From contig NZ_JABANU010000007.1 of assembly GCF_016238445.1 (NCBI RefSeq), positions 33,862-97,861 on the forward strand: a DNA stretch of 64,000 nucleotides. Reading direction: 5' to 3'. Of this stretch, positions 41,828-51,117 are shown piece by piece; position 1 is the first letter of the stretch, and every line of letters starts with the position of its first letter. The translations under genes and the position numbers were made by a program. Under the pieces are notes generated by a model, which saw only the letters and a program-made list of their open reading frames with translations, was not told where the DNA came from and ran no database searches. This stretch comes from Staphylococcus canis. Its GTDB lineage: Bacteria > Bacillota > Bacilli > Staphylococcales > Staphylococcaceae.

Positions 41828-42703
41828 TTATTCTTGAATCTCGCTTGTTCCCTTTTCATAAGCAATCATCACATCTTCTATTGATGCATTTGAAATAGTA
41901 ACACGATTTCCAAATAATTCTTTAAATACATCTGCATGTTTAGTCATTCCGGTAAATCCTACATCAGTAGTTTGATAATGAATCATTAAAGATGCTAATT
42001 CAGCATCTAAATCTTGAACATCACCTCGGACGATACGATGTGTTTCGAGTAAGTGTTCTTTAGAGTCTTGAAATACAATCTTACCGTCTTTCAGATGTAC
42101 TATATAGTCTGCAATACGCTCCAAATCCGATGTAATATGAGTTGAGAATAAGACAGTTTTATTCGCATCAAGTAGTAAATCTTGAATCATTTCAAGAACT
42201 TCATGTCTTACTACAGGATCTAACCCGGCTGTTGGTTCATCGAAAATAAAAAGTTCTGCATGATGACTGAATGCAATGGCTAAAGAGAGTTTCATTTTCA
42301 TTCCAGTCGATAAGTGTTGTATTTTCTGTTTGTAATTCAATCCGAAACGCTCTAAAAAGTTTAAAAATATATCATGATCCCAGCGACTATAAAAAGGAGC
42401 AATGAGTTTTTCAACTTTTTGAATGGACCATCTTTCATTGAGATATAACTCTGAATAGACAAATCCAATTCTATCTTTTATTGCGACTGGGGCTTCTTTC
42501 ATAGTTTGGTTTAATATATAAATATTACCTTGAGTCGGACTGATTAAATCCATAATCAGACGAATTAAAGTTGTTTTACCGGCACCATTAACACCGATAA
42601 ATCCTGTTACGTAGCCCTTTGGAACAGTCATATTAATATGATCTAACTTAAAATTTTGGCGCTTATAACTTAGCCCTTCAATTTCAATCGCAAATTCCCC
42701 CAT
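41828..42703 (-). CDS. pmtA: PmtA-like ABC transporter ATPase
   Basis: A 291-residue ATPase with Walker A GVNGAGKTT near 37-45, signature LSTGMKMKLSLA and Walker B LFIFDEPTAGLDP. The ATG overlaps the pmtR stop, so the regulator and first ATPase are translationally coupled. It forms the transporter with PmtB to PmtD. The C-terminal part after the ATPase core is longer than a minimal domain, as in YtrB-type proteins. Confidence 0.88.
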   Translation of the reverse strand: MGEFAIEIEGLSYKRQNFKLDHINMTVPKGYVTGFIGVNGAGKTTLIRLIMDLISPTQGNIYILNQTMKEAPVAIKDRIGFVYSELYLNERWSIQKVEKLIAPFYSRWDHDIFLNFLERFGLNYKQKIQHLSTGMKMKLSLAIAFSHHAELFIFDEPTAGLDPVVRHEVLEMIQDLLLDANKTVLFSTHITSDLERIADYIVHLKDGKIVFQDSKEHLLETHRIVRGDVQDLDAELASLMIHYQTTDVGFTGMTKHADVFKELFGNRVTISNASIEDVMIAYEKGTSEIQE

Positions 42704-43080
42704 TATAACTCCTCCTCATAAATCATCGCTACGATTTCTTGTAATTCATCTAAAGACATCCCAATTGTTTTAGCTTCTTTTGTTATTTCTTGTGCGAGTG
42801 TTTCAATAACGATAAACTGCTTTTCTTTTAAAATTGAAGTATCTTGTTTTTTTACATAAGTCCCTTTACCTCGAACAGAAATGAGATAACCATCCTTTTC
42901 AAGATCTTCATAGGCACGTTTAGTGGTAATGACACTGACGCCTAAATTTTTAGCAAGTTCACGCATTGAAGGTAAGTGTGCACCAGCAAGTAAATCTCCT
43001 TTAAGAATCTGTTCTTTAATCTGTCGTTTAATTTGTTCGTAAATCGGAGACTCACTGTTGTCTTGTAATAAAATTTTCAC
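42703..43080 (-). CDS. pmtR: PmtR, YtrA-type GntR regulator
   Basis: A 125-residue GntR-family repressor of the YtrA subgroup, with the winged helix YEQIKRQIKEQILKGDLLAG then LAKNLGVSVITTKRAYEDLE, and a short C-terminal dimer helix. In S. aureus PmtR represses pmt and releases on phenol-soluble modulins. The GTG at 43080 has GAGGG nine bases upstream, whereas the ATG at 43089 touches the site. A dyad at 43101-43119 is a likely operator. Confidence 0.88.
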   Translation of the reverse strand: MKILLQDNSESPIYEQIKRQIKEQILKGDLLAGAHLPSMRELAKNLGVSVITTKRAYEDLEKDGYLISVRGKGTYVKKQDTSILKEKQFIVIETLAQEITKEAKTIGMSLDELQEIVAMIYEEEL

Positions 43081-43100
43081 GGATATCATCCCTCATTAAC

Positions 43101-43119
43101 TGTATATAATTAATATACA
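43101..43119. promoter_or_regulatory. Candidate PmtR operator
   Basis: TGTATAT-AATTA-ATATACA is an inverted repeat with 7-base arms and a 5-base centre, 21 bases upstream of the pmtR start. A dyad just upstream of its own operon is the usual place for a YtrA-type repressor site. Confidence 0.6.
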
Positions 43120-43310
43120 CACTATATTTTTGTTTGTAAAGTGTTTATTTATTTTTGTTGTGACATTTTTCAAAGTGTTGCTTTATAAATGTTGATTTAA
43201 TGACATTTATATAAATATTTATAATGTGATAAGTGTATTTGTTCATACCTATCTGTCTATATACTATATATACACTTTCTATAAAATCAGTTGCTTTGTA
43301 AATAAAATTA

Positions 43311-43349
43311 AAAAGAGACCCAGAAATTTGTTTTATCTCGATCTCTTTT
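43311..43349 (-). terminator. Terminator after the 58-residue membrane protein
   Basis: AAAAGAGA (43311-43318) pairs with TCTCTTTT (43342-43349), and TTTTTAATTTTAT follows on the - strand. It separates the small-protein genes from pmtR. Confidence 0.6.
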
Positions 43350-43374
43350 GAGTATTCTTATTCAATTTATTACG

Positions 43375-43551
43375 TTATTTCCGCTTTTTACGGTCATTAT
43401 GGCGACTAATAAAAGCACAAATCATAAACATAATGGTCGCTATAAAGAGCTTGATCGCGGATGTTTCTTCTCCCATGAATTGTAAGATGATTCCAATTGT
43501 AAAGATTACAAGTGCAATCCCTACAAATATTTTAGTTAAATGTTTAATCAT
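43375..43551 (-). CDS. Small two-helix membrane protein, 58 residues
   Basis: The protein has two hydrophobic helices (about 6-24 and 33-51) joined by MGEETSAIK, and a basic tail SRHNDRKKRK on the cytoplasmic side. The start at 43551 follows GGTGAGGTGACG; the open frame continues to 43626 but without a site. It lies 71 bases downstream of the 44-residue gene on the same strand. I recognise no family. Confidence 0.65.
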   Translation of the reverse strand: MIKHLTKIFVGIALVIFTIGIILQFMGEETSAIKLFIATIMFMICAFISRHNDRKKRK

Positions 43552-43622
43552 GCACGTCACCTCACCGAAAAAGTATATCAAAGTCCCTATCCAATCACAA
43601 TTCCCTTCAATATACCGTAATT

Positions 43623-43757
43623 TCACTTCTCATCGGATTCCCTTTTTTTAGCTTCTTTTTTTTCATGATGTGTTTTCCATTTCAACTCTAACCAACATCT
43701 AAAAACAATCAGTATCCCCCCAGATAGTAACGTCATCACTAAATCACTCCAAGACAC
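43623..43757 (-). CDS. Possible Fst-like small membrane toxin, 44 residues
   Basis: The frame starts at a GTG (43757), nine bases after a very strong AGGAGGTG, and reads VSWSDLVMTLLSGGILIVF, then RCWLELKWK and a very basic tail ending KKRESDEK. One hydrophobic segment ending in an F-x-x-W-L pattern and a charged tail resemble Fst/PepA-type toxins of type I systems, but the match is loose. I do not see a clear antisense RNA. It could equally be an ordinary small membrane protein. Confidence 0.45.
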   Translation of the reverse strand: MSWSDLVMTLLSGGILIVFRCWLELKWKTHHEKKEAKKRESDEK

Positions 43758-43942
43758 GACCAAGCACCTCCTACACGTTTTGCTTTAGAATTTAAGTAGG
43801 AATTTGATAACTAGTTATAGTTTAACATAAAAATGCGAACATATATTCTATTTTATAGAGGTTATTTGAATATATTCTTTAATTTTTACTTTTTTAACGG
43901 TATGATAGTAATGAACAAGAATTTAGAAAAGAGGTTAGGCCT

Positions 43943-45232
43943 ATGAACCCCTTAGCATTAAAATTAAATGAACAACTTAACGAAGTGAATCCTATTATTT
44001 CAGATATGTTATCTGATTTAGGTAAAAGTATGTATTATCCTAAAGGTATATTAACGCAATCTGCAGAAGCAAAATCGACTGATTATAACGCAACGATTGG
44101 TATGGCTACAAATAAAGATGGTAAAATGTATGCTCCCTCTCTTAAACACGTGTTTAACGATTTAGAACCAGATGAACTTTTCGCTTATGCACCTCCTCAA
44201 GGTATTGAAGCATTACGTGAATTATGGCAAAAGAAAATGTTAAAAGAGAACCCAGATTTATCTGCTGAATCTATAAGTAAACCTATTGTAACTAACGCTT
44301 TAACACATGGTTTATCTCTTGTTGGTGACTTATTAGTTAATCCAAACGATACCGTATTACTACCAAATCATAATTGGGGAAACTATCGTCTTGTATATGA
44401 AGTACGTCACCAAGCACGTATCGAAACATATCCTATTTTCGATCAAAATGGACATTTTACGACAAAGGCTTTAATTGAAACATTAGAAAATATTGACCAA
44501 GAAAAAGTAATCTTAATTTTAAACTATCCGAATAATCCAACGGGTTACACACCTACTCAAAGTGAAGTTGAAGCCATTGTCCAAGCGATTGATGCTTTAG
44601 GACAACGTGGTGTCAATGTTGTAGCTATTGTAGATGATGCATATTATGGCCTATTTTATGAAGATGTGTACACACAATCGATTTTTACTGCTCTGACAAA
44701 CTTAAAAAATGATCATGTGTTGCCTGTGCGTTTAGATGGTGCAACGAAAGAATTTTTTGCTTGGGGCTTTCGTGTTGGTTTTATTACTTTCGGTATTCAA
44801 GATGAGACAACAGCATCTGTGATTGAAGCTAAAATGAAAGGTCTTATTCGTAGCAATATTTCAAGTGGCCCTACACCATCACAGTCTGCAATACAACATG
44901 TACTCGAAAACAATGAGACATTTGAAGCGGAAATTAAAGAGAACATCGACACACTTGAAGCACGTTATAAAGCAACTAAAGAGATTGTTTACAAAGATGA
45001 CTACACATCATTATGGCAACCTTATGACTTTAACTCTGGCTATTTTATGGCTTTAAAAGTCAAAGGTGTGGATGCAGAAACACTTCGTAAGCATCTCATT
45101 GAAAAACACTCAATTGGTATTATCGCATTAAATGAAACAGATATTCGCATCGCATTTAGTTGTATCGAAAAAGATGATATTGCACATGTCTTTCATACAA
45201 TTGCTAAAGCGATTCAAACATTACAATCTTAA
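43943..45232 (+). CDS. PLP-dependent aminotransferase, class I/II
   Basis: A 429-residue fold-type I aminotransferase. The pyridoxal lysine is in DGATKEFFAWGFRVGF, and the substrate and PLP contacts LNYPNNPTGY and AIVDDAYYGLFYED are present. The substrate is not predictable; aromatic or aspartate-like amino acids are possible. It has AGAGG before the ATG and ends at a hairpin (45271-45315), so it is probably monocistronic. Confidence 0.88.
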   Translation: MNPLALKLNEQLNEVNPIISDMLSDLGKSMYYPKGILTQSAEAKSTDYNATIGMATNKDGKMYAPSLKHVFNDLEPDELFAYAPPQGIEALRELWQKKMLKENPDLSAESISKPIVTNALTHGLSLVGDLLVNPNDTVLLPNHNWGNYRLVYEVRHQARIETYPIFDQNGHFTTKALIETLENIDQEKVILILNYPNNPTGYTPTQSEVEAIVQAIDALGQRGVNVVAIVDDAYYGLFYEDVYTQSIFTALTNLKNDHVLPVRLDGATKEFFAWGFRVGFITFGIQDETTASVIEAKMKGLIRSNISSGPTPSQSAIQHVLENNETFEAEIKENIDTLEARYKATKEIVYKDDYTSLWQPYDFNSGYFMALKVKGVDAETLRKHLIEKHSIGIIALNETDIRIAFSCIEKDDIAHVFHTIAKAIQTLQS

Positions 45233-45270
45233 CCATTATTAAGGTTCGATTAGAACTTTAGTTACTTAAG

Positions 45271-45315
45271 AACCACTACTGTATTGTCGAATCCTAATGA
45301 CGTACATTAGTGGTT
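45271..45315 (+). terminator. Terminator after the aminotransferase gene
   Basis: AACCACTA (45271-45278) pairs with TAGTGGTT (45308-45315) and TTTAC follows. The 29-base loop includes further short complementary pieces. Confidence 0.65.
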
Positions 45316-45370
45316 TTTACTGTTCTTTCCGACCAAAAATAGAGTGACTTATCACTGATTGGAGGTAACA

Positions 45371-46186
45371 ATGGACATTGAAACGCGCCAACCTAAACAA
45401 TTTTTAACAAAAGCTTCTGGATTTTTAAAAGACTATTCTCATACACTTAATCCTTATATGGGATGTCAATTTGCGTGTAGTTATTGTTATGTACGCAAAT
45501 CCCCTGTTTCCTTATTTTCTGGTAAAACATGGGGAGAATGGGTCACAATTAAAAAAGATGTAGGTGAACAATTTAAAAAAGAGCTACATCGTGCCAAACA
45601 AAAAGGAGCAGTTACGATTTTTATGTCATCATCTACAGACCCCTATCAACCTATTGAGAAACATCAACACATTACACGTCATCTTTTAAAAGTTTTAAGT
45701 GAAAATCCACCTGATTTTTTATTTATTCAAACGCGTGGTCCGCTTATTCAACGTGATATTGATATTTTAAAAGCGTATCCAGGGCGATTTATCGTTAGTA
45801 TGACCATTGAAACAGACCGTGAAGAAGTATTACGTACATTTACACCTAGTGCACCGAGTATTAAAGCACGGCTTATTGCTTTGAAGAAACTAAGACGTGC
45901 TGGTATTCCTACACAAATTGCCATTGCGCCTGTTTTACCTTGTACCGATCAATTTGCTAAAGTGATAAGTCCATATACGGATAAAGTTACAATAGACGAC
46001 TACTTTATGGGAGATGGATCTCATGGTCAAAGAACACAGTCACTCGGTATCGAACGCTATTATGACCAATTAGACGAACATGACTGGTATCATAAAGATG
46101 CTTATCGTTATGTTGTACAACTCATGGAAGCCGAATTTGGTCATGACAATGTATTCGTTAATATTGAAGGATTTCGTCCAACTTAG
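45371..46186 (+). CDS. SPL-like radical SAM protein
   Basis: A 271-residue protein related to spore photoproduct lyase. The SAM iron-sulfur ligands are C32, C36 and C39 in GCQFACSYCY. The LNPYMGC entry and the FIQTRG and SMTIETD strands fit the Rv2578c/SPL-like group. Staphylococci form no spores, so photoproduct repair in spores is not its role; another DNA or nucleotide repair is possible. The ATG at 45371 follows GGAGG. It starts a run with ogt and an M20 peptidase. Confidence 0.85.
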   Translation: MDIETRQPKQFLTKASGFLKDYSHTLNPYMGCQFACSYCYVRKSPVSLFSGKTWGEWVTIKKDVGEQFKKELHRAKQKGAVTIFMSSSTDPYQPIEKHQHITRHLLKVLSENPPDFLFIQTRGPLIQRDIDILKAYPGRFIVSMTIETDREEVLRTFTPSAPSIKARLIALKKLRRAGIPTQIAIAPVLPCTDQFAKVISPYTDKVTIDDYFMGDGSHGQRTQSLGIERYYDQLDEHDWYHKDAYRYVVQLMEAEFGHDNVFVNIEGFRPT

Positions 46187-46204
46187 ATAAAAGGAGTATA
46201 TATT

Positions 46205-46714
46205 ATGATTTTGTATTATCAATTGATTAACACACCAATGGGTGAAATGATAGCTGTCGCAAGTGATTCAGCTCTAGTTAATTTATCTTTTACAGATTCT
46301 GATGACTATCATACTGTAATCTCAAAACTTAAAGCACAAGCACATCTTAAGCATGTTTCATTTCATCCTGTTATTAACCAAATTGCATTAGAGTTAGAAG
46401 GTTATTTTCATGGAGCCCTTCAATCTTTTGAAACACCGATTGACTTTGTCATAGGTACACCCTTTCAACAAAGTGTTTGGCGTGCGTTGTATGATTTAGA
46501 TTATGGAGCACGCGCAACGTATAGTGACATTGCTCATATTATTCAAAAACCTAAAAGTGTACGTGCCGTATCCTCTGCGATTGGTCAAAATCCATTATCG
46601 CTCATCGTGCCATGTCACCGTGTATTACGTAAGGATGGTAAACTTGGAGGGTTCAATAGTGGCATTCATCGAAAGAAAGCATTATTAACAATGGAGGCGA
46701 ATACTGATGCTTAA
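46205..46714 (+). CDS. ogt: Methylated-DNA-protein-cysteine methyltransferase
   Basis: A 169-residue suicide repair protein that removes alkyl groups from O6-alkylguanine. The acceptor cysteine is C137 in IVPCHRV, the DNA-binding wing has RAVSSAIGQNP, and GGFNSG follows as in the family. It is 18 bases after the radical-SAM gene and overlaps the M20 gene by 8 bases, so it is in the same operon. Confidence 0.95.
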   Translation: MILYYQLINTPMGEMIAVASDSALVNLSFTDSDDYHTVISKLKAQAHLKHVSFHPVINQIALELEGYFHGALQSFETPIDFVIGTPFQQSVWRALYDLDYGARATYSDIAHIIQKPKSVRAVSSAIGQNPLSLIVPCHRVLRKDGKLGGFNSGIHRKKALLTMEANTDA

Positions 46715-47942
46715 TTCACGTCATTTTGATATTTTACAAACATTAATCTCACACCCAACTGAAAGCCCACCTGCTCGTAATACCGTTCCTTTACAACAAA
46801 AAATTCAATCCTGGCTTGAAGCAATCGGTTTTGAAGTTCAAAACATTCCTTTTTATAACAATGATTCAATTATTGTAGGTACATTAAAAGGAACAGACCC
46901 TTCAGCGCCAAAATTAATATTAAATGGTCATGTTGATGTCGCCGAAGTAGAAAATACGGATTATTGGCGCACTCCCCCTTTTGAATTAACACAAGATGAA
47001 GATGTGTTAATTGGTCGAGGCGTTGCTGATATGAAAGGCGGTATGTCGAGTTTATTTTACATATTAGAATGCTTATATCAAGAAAACAAACAACCGAAAG
47101 GAGATATTATTGTTCAATCTGTTGTTGGAGAAGAAGTGGGAGAAGCTGGAACGAAACTCGCATGTGAACACGCACCTCAAGCTGATTTAGCACTTGTCTT
47201 AGATACGAGCGAGTCTATTGCGATGGGACAAGGTGGTGTTATTACAGGTTGGATCACTATTCAAAGTCAAGAAACTATTCATGATGGCGCGCGCAGCCAT
47301 ATTATCCATGCCGGTGGTGGACGTCATGGTGCAAGTGCAATTGAAAAAATGATGAAAATCATTCAAGCTTTACAAGAACTCGAGCGCCATTGGGCAGTTA
47401 CAAAATCTTACCCAGATTTGCCTGCTGGCGCAAATACTATCAATCCAGCTGTTATTGAAGGTGGTCGCCATCCTGCGTTTATTGCAGATCAATGTAAGCT
47501 TTGGATCACTGTTCACTACCTTCCTAATGAAGATTATAATTCCATTACTAAAGAAATTGAAGACTATCTTAATCGTGTGGCAAACAGTGATCTTTGGTTG
47601 CGAGTTAATCCGCTACAATTCGAATGGGGCGGCACTTCTATGATTGAAGATAAAGGTGAAATATTCCCAAGCTTTACCATTCCAACTACACACCCGGGTT
47701 TCCATAAATTACAGGAAGCTCATGAAAAAGTGCATCATACACCATTAAAAACCGCAATGAGTACTACGGTGACAGATGGCGGTTGGATTGCCAGTTACGG
47801 TATTCCAACAATTCTATATGGCCCTGGTGAATTAAATGAGGCACATGGTACAAATGAAAAAATCAAAATCAAAGACCTTCAACAATTTACTGATGTGTTA
47901 TATCAATTTCTAAATGATTGGTATTCTCATCCTGTGAAGTAA
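46707..47942 (+). CDS. M20 family metallopeptidase (ArgE/DapE type deacylase)
   Basis: A 411-residue two-zinc hydrolase. Metal ligands are visible in LNGHVDVAEV (His), GRGVADMKGG (bridging Asp), VVGEEVGEAGT (Glu pair) and the late GPGELNEAHGTNE (His). A dimerisation insert lies between. Family members remove acyl groups from amino acids or cut dipeptides; which one is unknown. The ATG follows GGAGG inside ogt. Confidence 0.87.
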   Translation: MLNSRHFDILQTLISHPTESPPARNTVPLQQKIQSWLEAIGFEVQNIPFYNNDSIIVGTLKGTDPSAPKLILNGHVDVAEVENTDYWRTPPFELTQDEDVLIGRGVADMKGGMSSLFYILECLYQENKQPKGDIIVQSVVGEEVGEAGTKLACEHAPQADLALVLDTSESIAMGQGGVITGWITIQSQETIHDGARSHIIHAGGGRHGASAIEKMMKIIQALQELERHWAVTKSYPDLPAGANTINPAVIEGGRHPAFIADQCKLWITVHYLPNEDYNSITKEIEDYLNRVANSDLWLRVNPLQFEWGGTSMIEDKGEIFPSFTIPTTHPGFHKLQEAHEKVHHTPLKTAMSTTVTDGGWIASYGIPTILYGPGELNEAHGTNEKIKIKDLQQFTDVLYQFLNDWYSHPVK

Positions 47943-48004
47943 AATCTAACCAAATTAAATATATTATTTCAATTGAAAAAATCTATAACAAAATTGATAA
48001 AAAA

Positions 48005-48098
48005 AAGACGCTTCCCAAAAGTTTAGTCAACTTATGGAAAACGCCTCAAAAGAATTATTTTAAATGTCCTTTTAGTTCATCTGAATTGAAGGGCATTT
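48005..48098. terminator. Pair of hairpins between the M20 gene and groEL
   Basis: GACGCTTCCC and AAAAGTT pair with the AACTTATGG and AAAACGCCTC part (48007-48046); on the - strand TTTTTTTT follows, giving a groESL terminator. AAATGTCCTT (48062-48071) and AAGGGCATTT (48089-48098) form a second hairpin with TTTTT on the + strand, which can end the ogt-M20 transcript. Confidence 0.7.
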
Positions 48099-48176
48099 TT
48101 ATTTTTCGGATTTTTATGTCATTATTATGTCATTTAAAATTTCGAAATACTGTAAAATCAATGTTTATAAGCTGTT

Positions 48177-49832
<1,656 letters not shown>

Positions 49833-49855
49833 CTAATTGAAATTGATTCATTTAT

Positions 49856-50143
49856 TTATTCTTCAATAATAGCTAATACTTCTTCTTCATTTAAAACTAA
49901 ATATTTTGTATCATCACGTTTAACTTCTGTACCTGCGTATTGATCAAAAACGACTCTATCTCCTACATTCACTTCAACCTCTACGCGTTGTCCGTTATCT
50001 AACACTCGGCCAGAGCCAACTGCGACAACGACACCTTCATTTGATTTTTCTTTAGCAGTATCTGTTAATACAATACCACTTTTCGTCGTTTGTTCTTGTT
50101 CTTTTTTCTCAATGACAATACGGTTTCCTAATGGTTTAAGCAT
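49856..50143 (-). CDS. groES: 10 kDa co-chaperonin GroES
   Basis: A 95-residue heptameric lid of GroEL, with [15 protein letters not shown] at the start and a mobile loop [12 protein letters not shown], then [16 protein letters not shown]. The ATG at 50143 follows GAGGAGG; the longer frame to 50191 crosses the CIRCE element, which excludes it. It is the first gene of groESL. Confidence 0.97.
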   Translation of the reverse strand: MLKPLGNRIVIEKKEQEQTTKSGIVLTDTAKEKSNEGVVVAVGSGRVLDNGQRVEVEVNVGDRVVFDQYAGTEVKRDDTKYLVLNEEEVLAIIEE

Positions 50144-50171
50144 TGTTGTGCCTCCTCGTGATAACCTAAAT

Positions 50172-50198
50172 TTAGCACTCATATGATTCAAGTGCTAA
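50172..50198. promoter_or_regulatory. CIRCE element (HrcA operator)
   Basis: TTAGCACTC, nine bases, AAGTGCTAA matches the consensus TTAGCACTC-N9-GAGTGCTAA with one mismatch. It lies just upstream of groES, where HrcA represses groESL until heat shock. Confidence 0.95.
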
Positions 50199-50212
50199 GC
50201 TATTTCTATATT

Positions 50213-50229
50213 AATCAAAGTTGGTCAAA
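50213..50229. promoter_or_regulatory. Candidate CtsR box
   Basis: AATCAAA, three bases, GGTCAAA fits the direct-repeat CtsR consensus (RGTCAAA-N3-RGTCAAA) with one mismatch. In S. aureus, groESL is known to be under both HrcA and CtsR, which agrees with its place upstream of CIRCE. Confidence 0.75.
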
Positions 50230-50303
50230 AATTCAAGTGATACGCTAATGATTGTGATGATATTTTGAATTCGCTAAAATATTATTTTAAGGAGGTTTTT
50301 TTC

Positions 50304-51056
50304 ATGCGTCGATGGATTGTTGCACTACTTACTATAGTGATTTATTTATTAGCTCAATTTTTACCTGCAATTTTTCAATCTTTAGGTTTCATCTCAGCAT
50401 CTCAATCAATGAGTGCTTTGAAAGAAAGTATTTATATTCAAGTTGCTGCGTTTGTGGTTGCTGCGATTATAATTATTTTTTTACACCAACGCGTCAAAAA
50501 TCCAATGGCCTATGAGCTTCGTGCTAAAGAAAGAAAACGTTATATCTTACCCTGGATTTTAGCAGGCCTTGGTATCGTTTTTATTGGTCAAATCATTGCT
50601 AATCTCATTTCTATATGGTTATTCGATGTGAACGCAGCAAGTGAAAATACTTTATTACTGACACGTATTGCACGTCAAATGCCAATTTTTATAGTTTTAA
50701 TAGCAGTTGTGGGTCCTATATTAGAAGAGTTTGTATTCCGTAAAGTGATTTTTGGTGAGATTTATCATGCGGTACGTGCCAAACCAATTGTAAAATACCT
50801 TATTGCTGGTGTTGTGAGTTCAAGTATATTTGCCATAGCCCATGTAGATTTTAGTCACTTTTTAACTTATTTTATTATGGGTATGATTTTTGCATTCTTT
50901 TATATCTATACGAATCGTTTAAGCATCGCTATAGGTATTCATATGGCTCAAAATGCTTTAGTAACATTTGTTCAACTAATGATACCCGAAGAAATGTTGC
51001 AAGAAATGATAGAAAAGAGCCAATTTATTTTTCATTTGTTCATCTATCTCAATTAA
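50304..51056 (+). CDS. mroQ: CPBP intramembrane glutamic protease MroQ
   Basis: A 250-residue membrane protease of the CAAX/CPBP (M79-like) family. Motif 1 is E141-E142 with R146 (EEFVFR), motif 2 is IFAIAH ending at H180, and motif 3 has H213 and N217 (HMAQN). In S. aureus MroQ, encoded at the same place, assists maturation of AgrD for some agr types. The start at 50304 follows TAAGGAGG. It is divergent from groESL, close to agr. Confidence 0.9.
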   Translation: MRRWIVALLTIVIYLLAQFLPAIFQSLGFISASQSMSALKESIYIQVAAFVVAAIIIIFLHQRVKNPMAYELRAKERKRYILPWILAGLGIVFIGQIIANLISIWLFDVNAASENTLLLTRIARQMPIFIVLIAVVGPILEEFVFRKVIFGEIYHAVRAKPIVKYLIAGVVSSSIFAIAHVDFSHFLTYFIMGMIFAFFYIYTNRLSIAIGIHMAQNALVTFVQLMIPEEMLQEMIEKSQFIFHLFIYLN

Positions 51057-51068
51057 ATTTTAAATAGT

Positions 51069-51113
51069 AAAAGAGGTTGAAACTTTTGTTAATGAACTTG
51101 TTTCAACCTCTTA
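51069..51113. terminator. Bidirectional terminator between mroQ and the sdrH-like gene
   Basis: TAAAAGAGGTTGAAAC pairs with GTTTCAACCTCTTA around a 17-base loop between convergent genes. Confidence 0.8.
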
Positions 51114-51117
51114 TATA

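Noticed and set aside
45233..48176. Remnant of hlb or of a prophage between the aminotransferase and groEL
   Set aside because: In S. aureus hlb with its phage lies in this broad region, but here only the radical-SAM, ogt and M20 genes and terminators are present, with no att-like repeat or phage gene.
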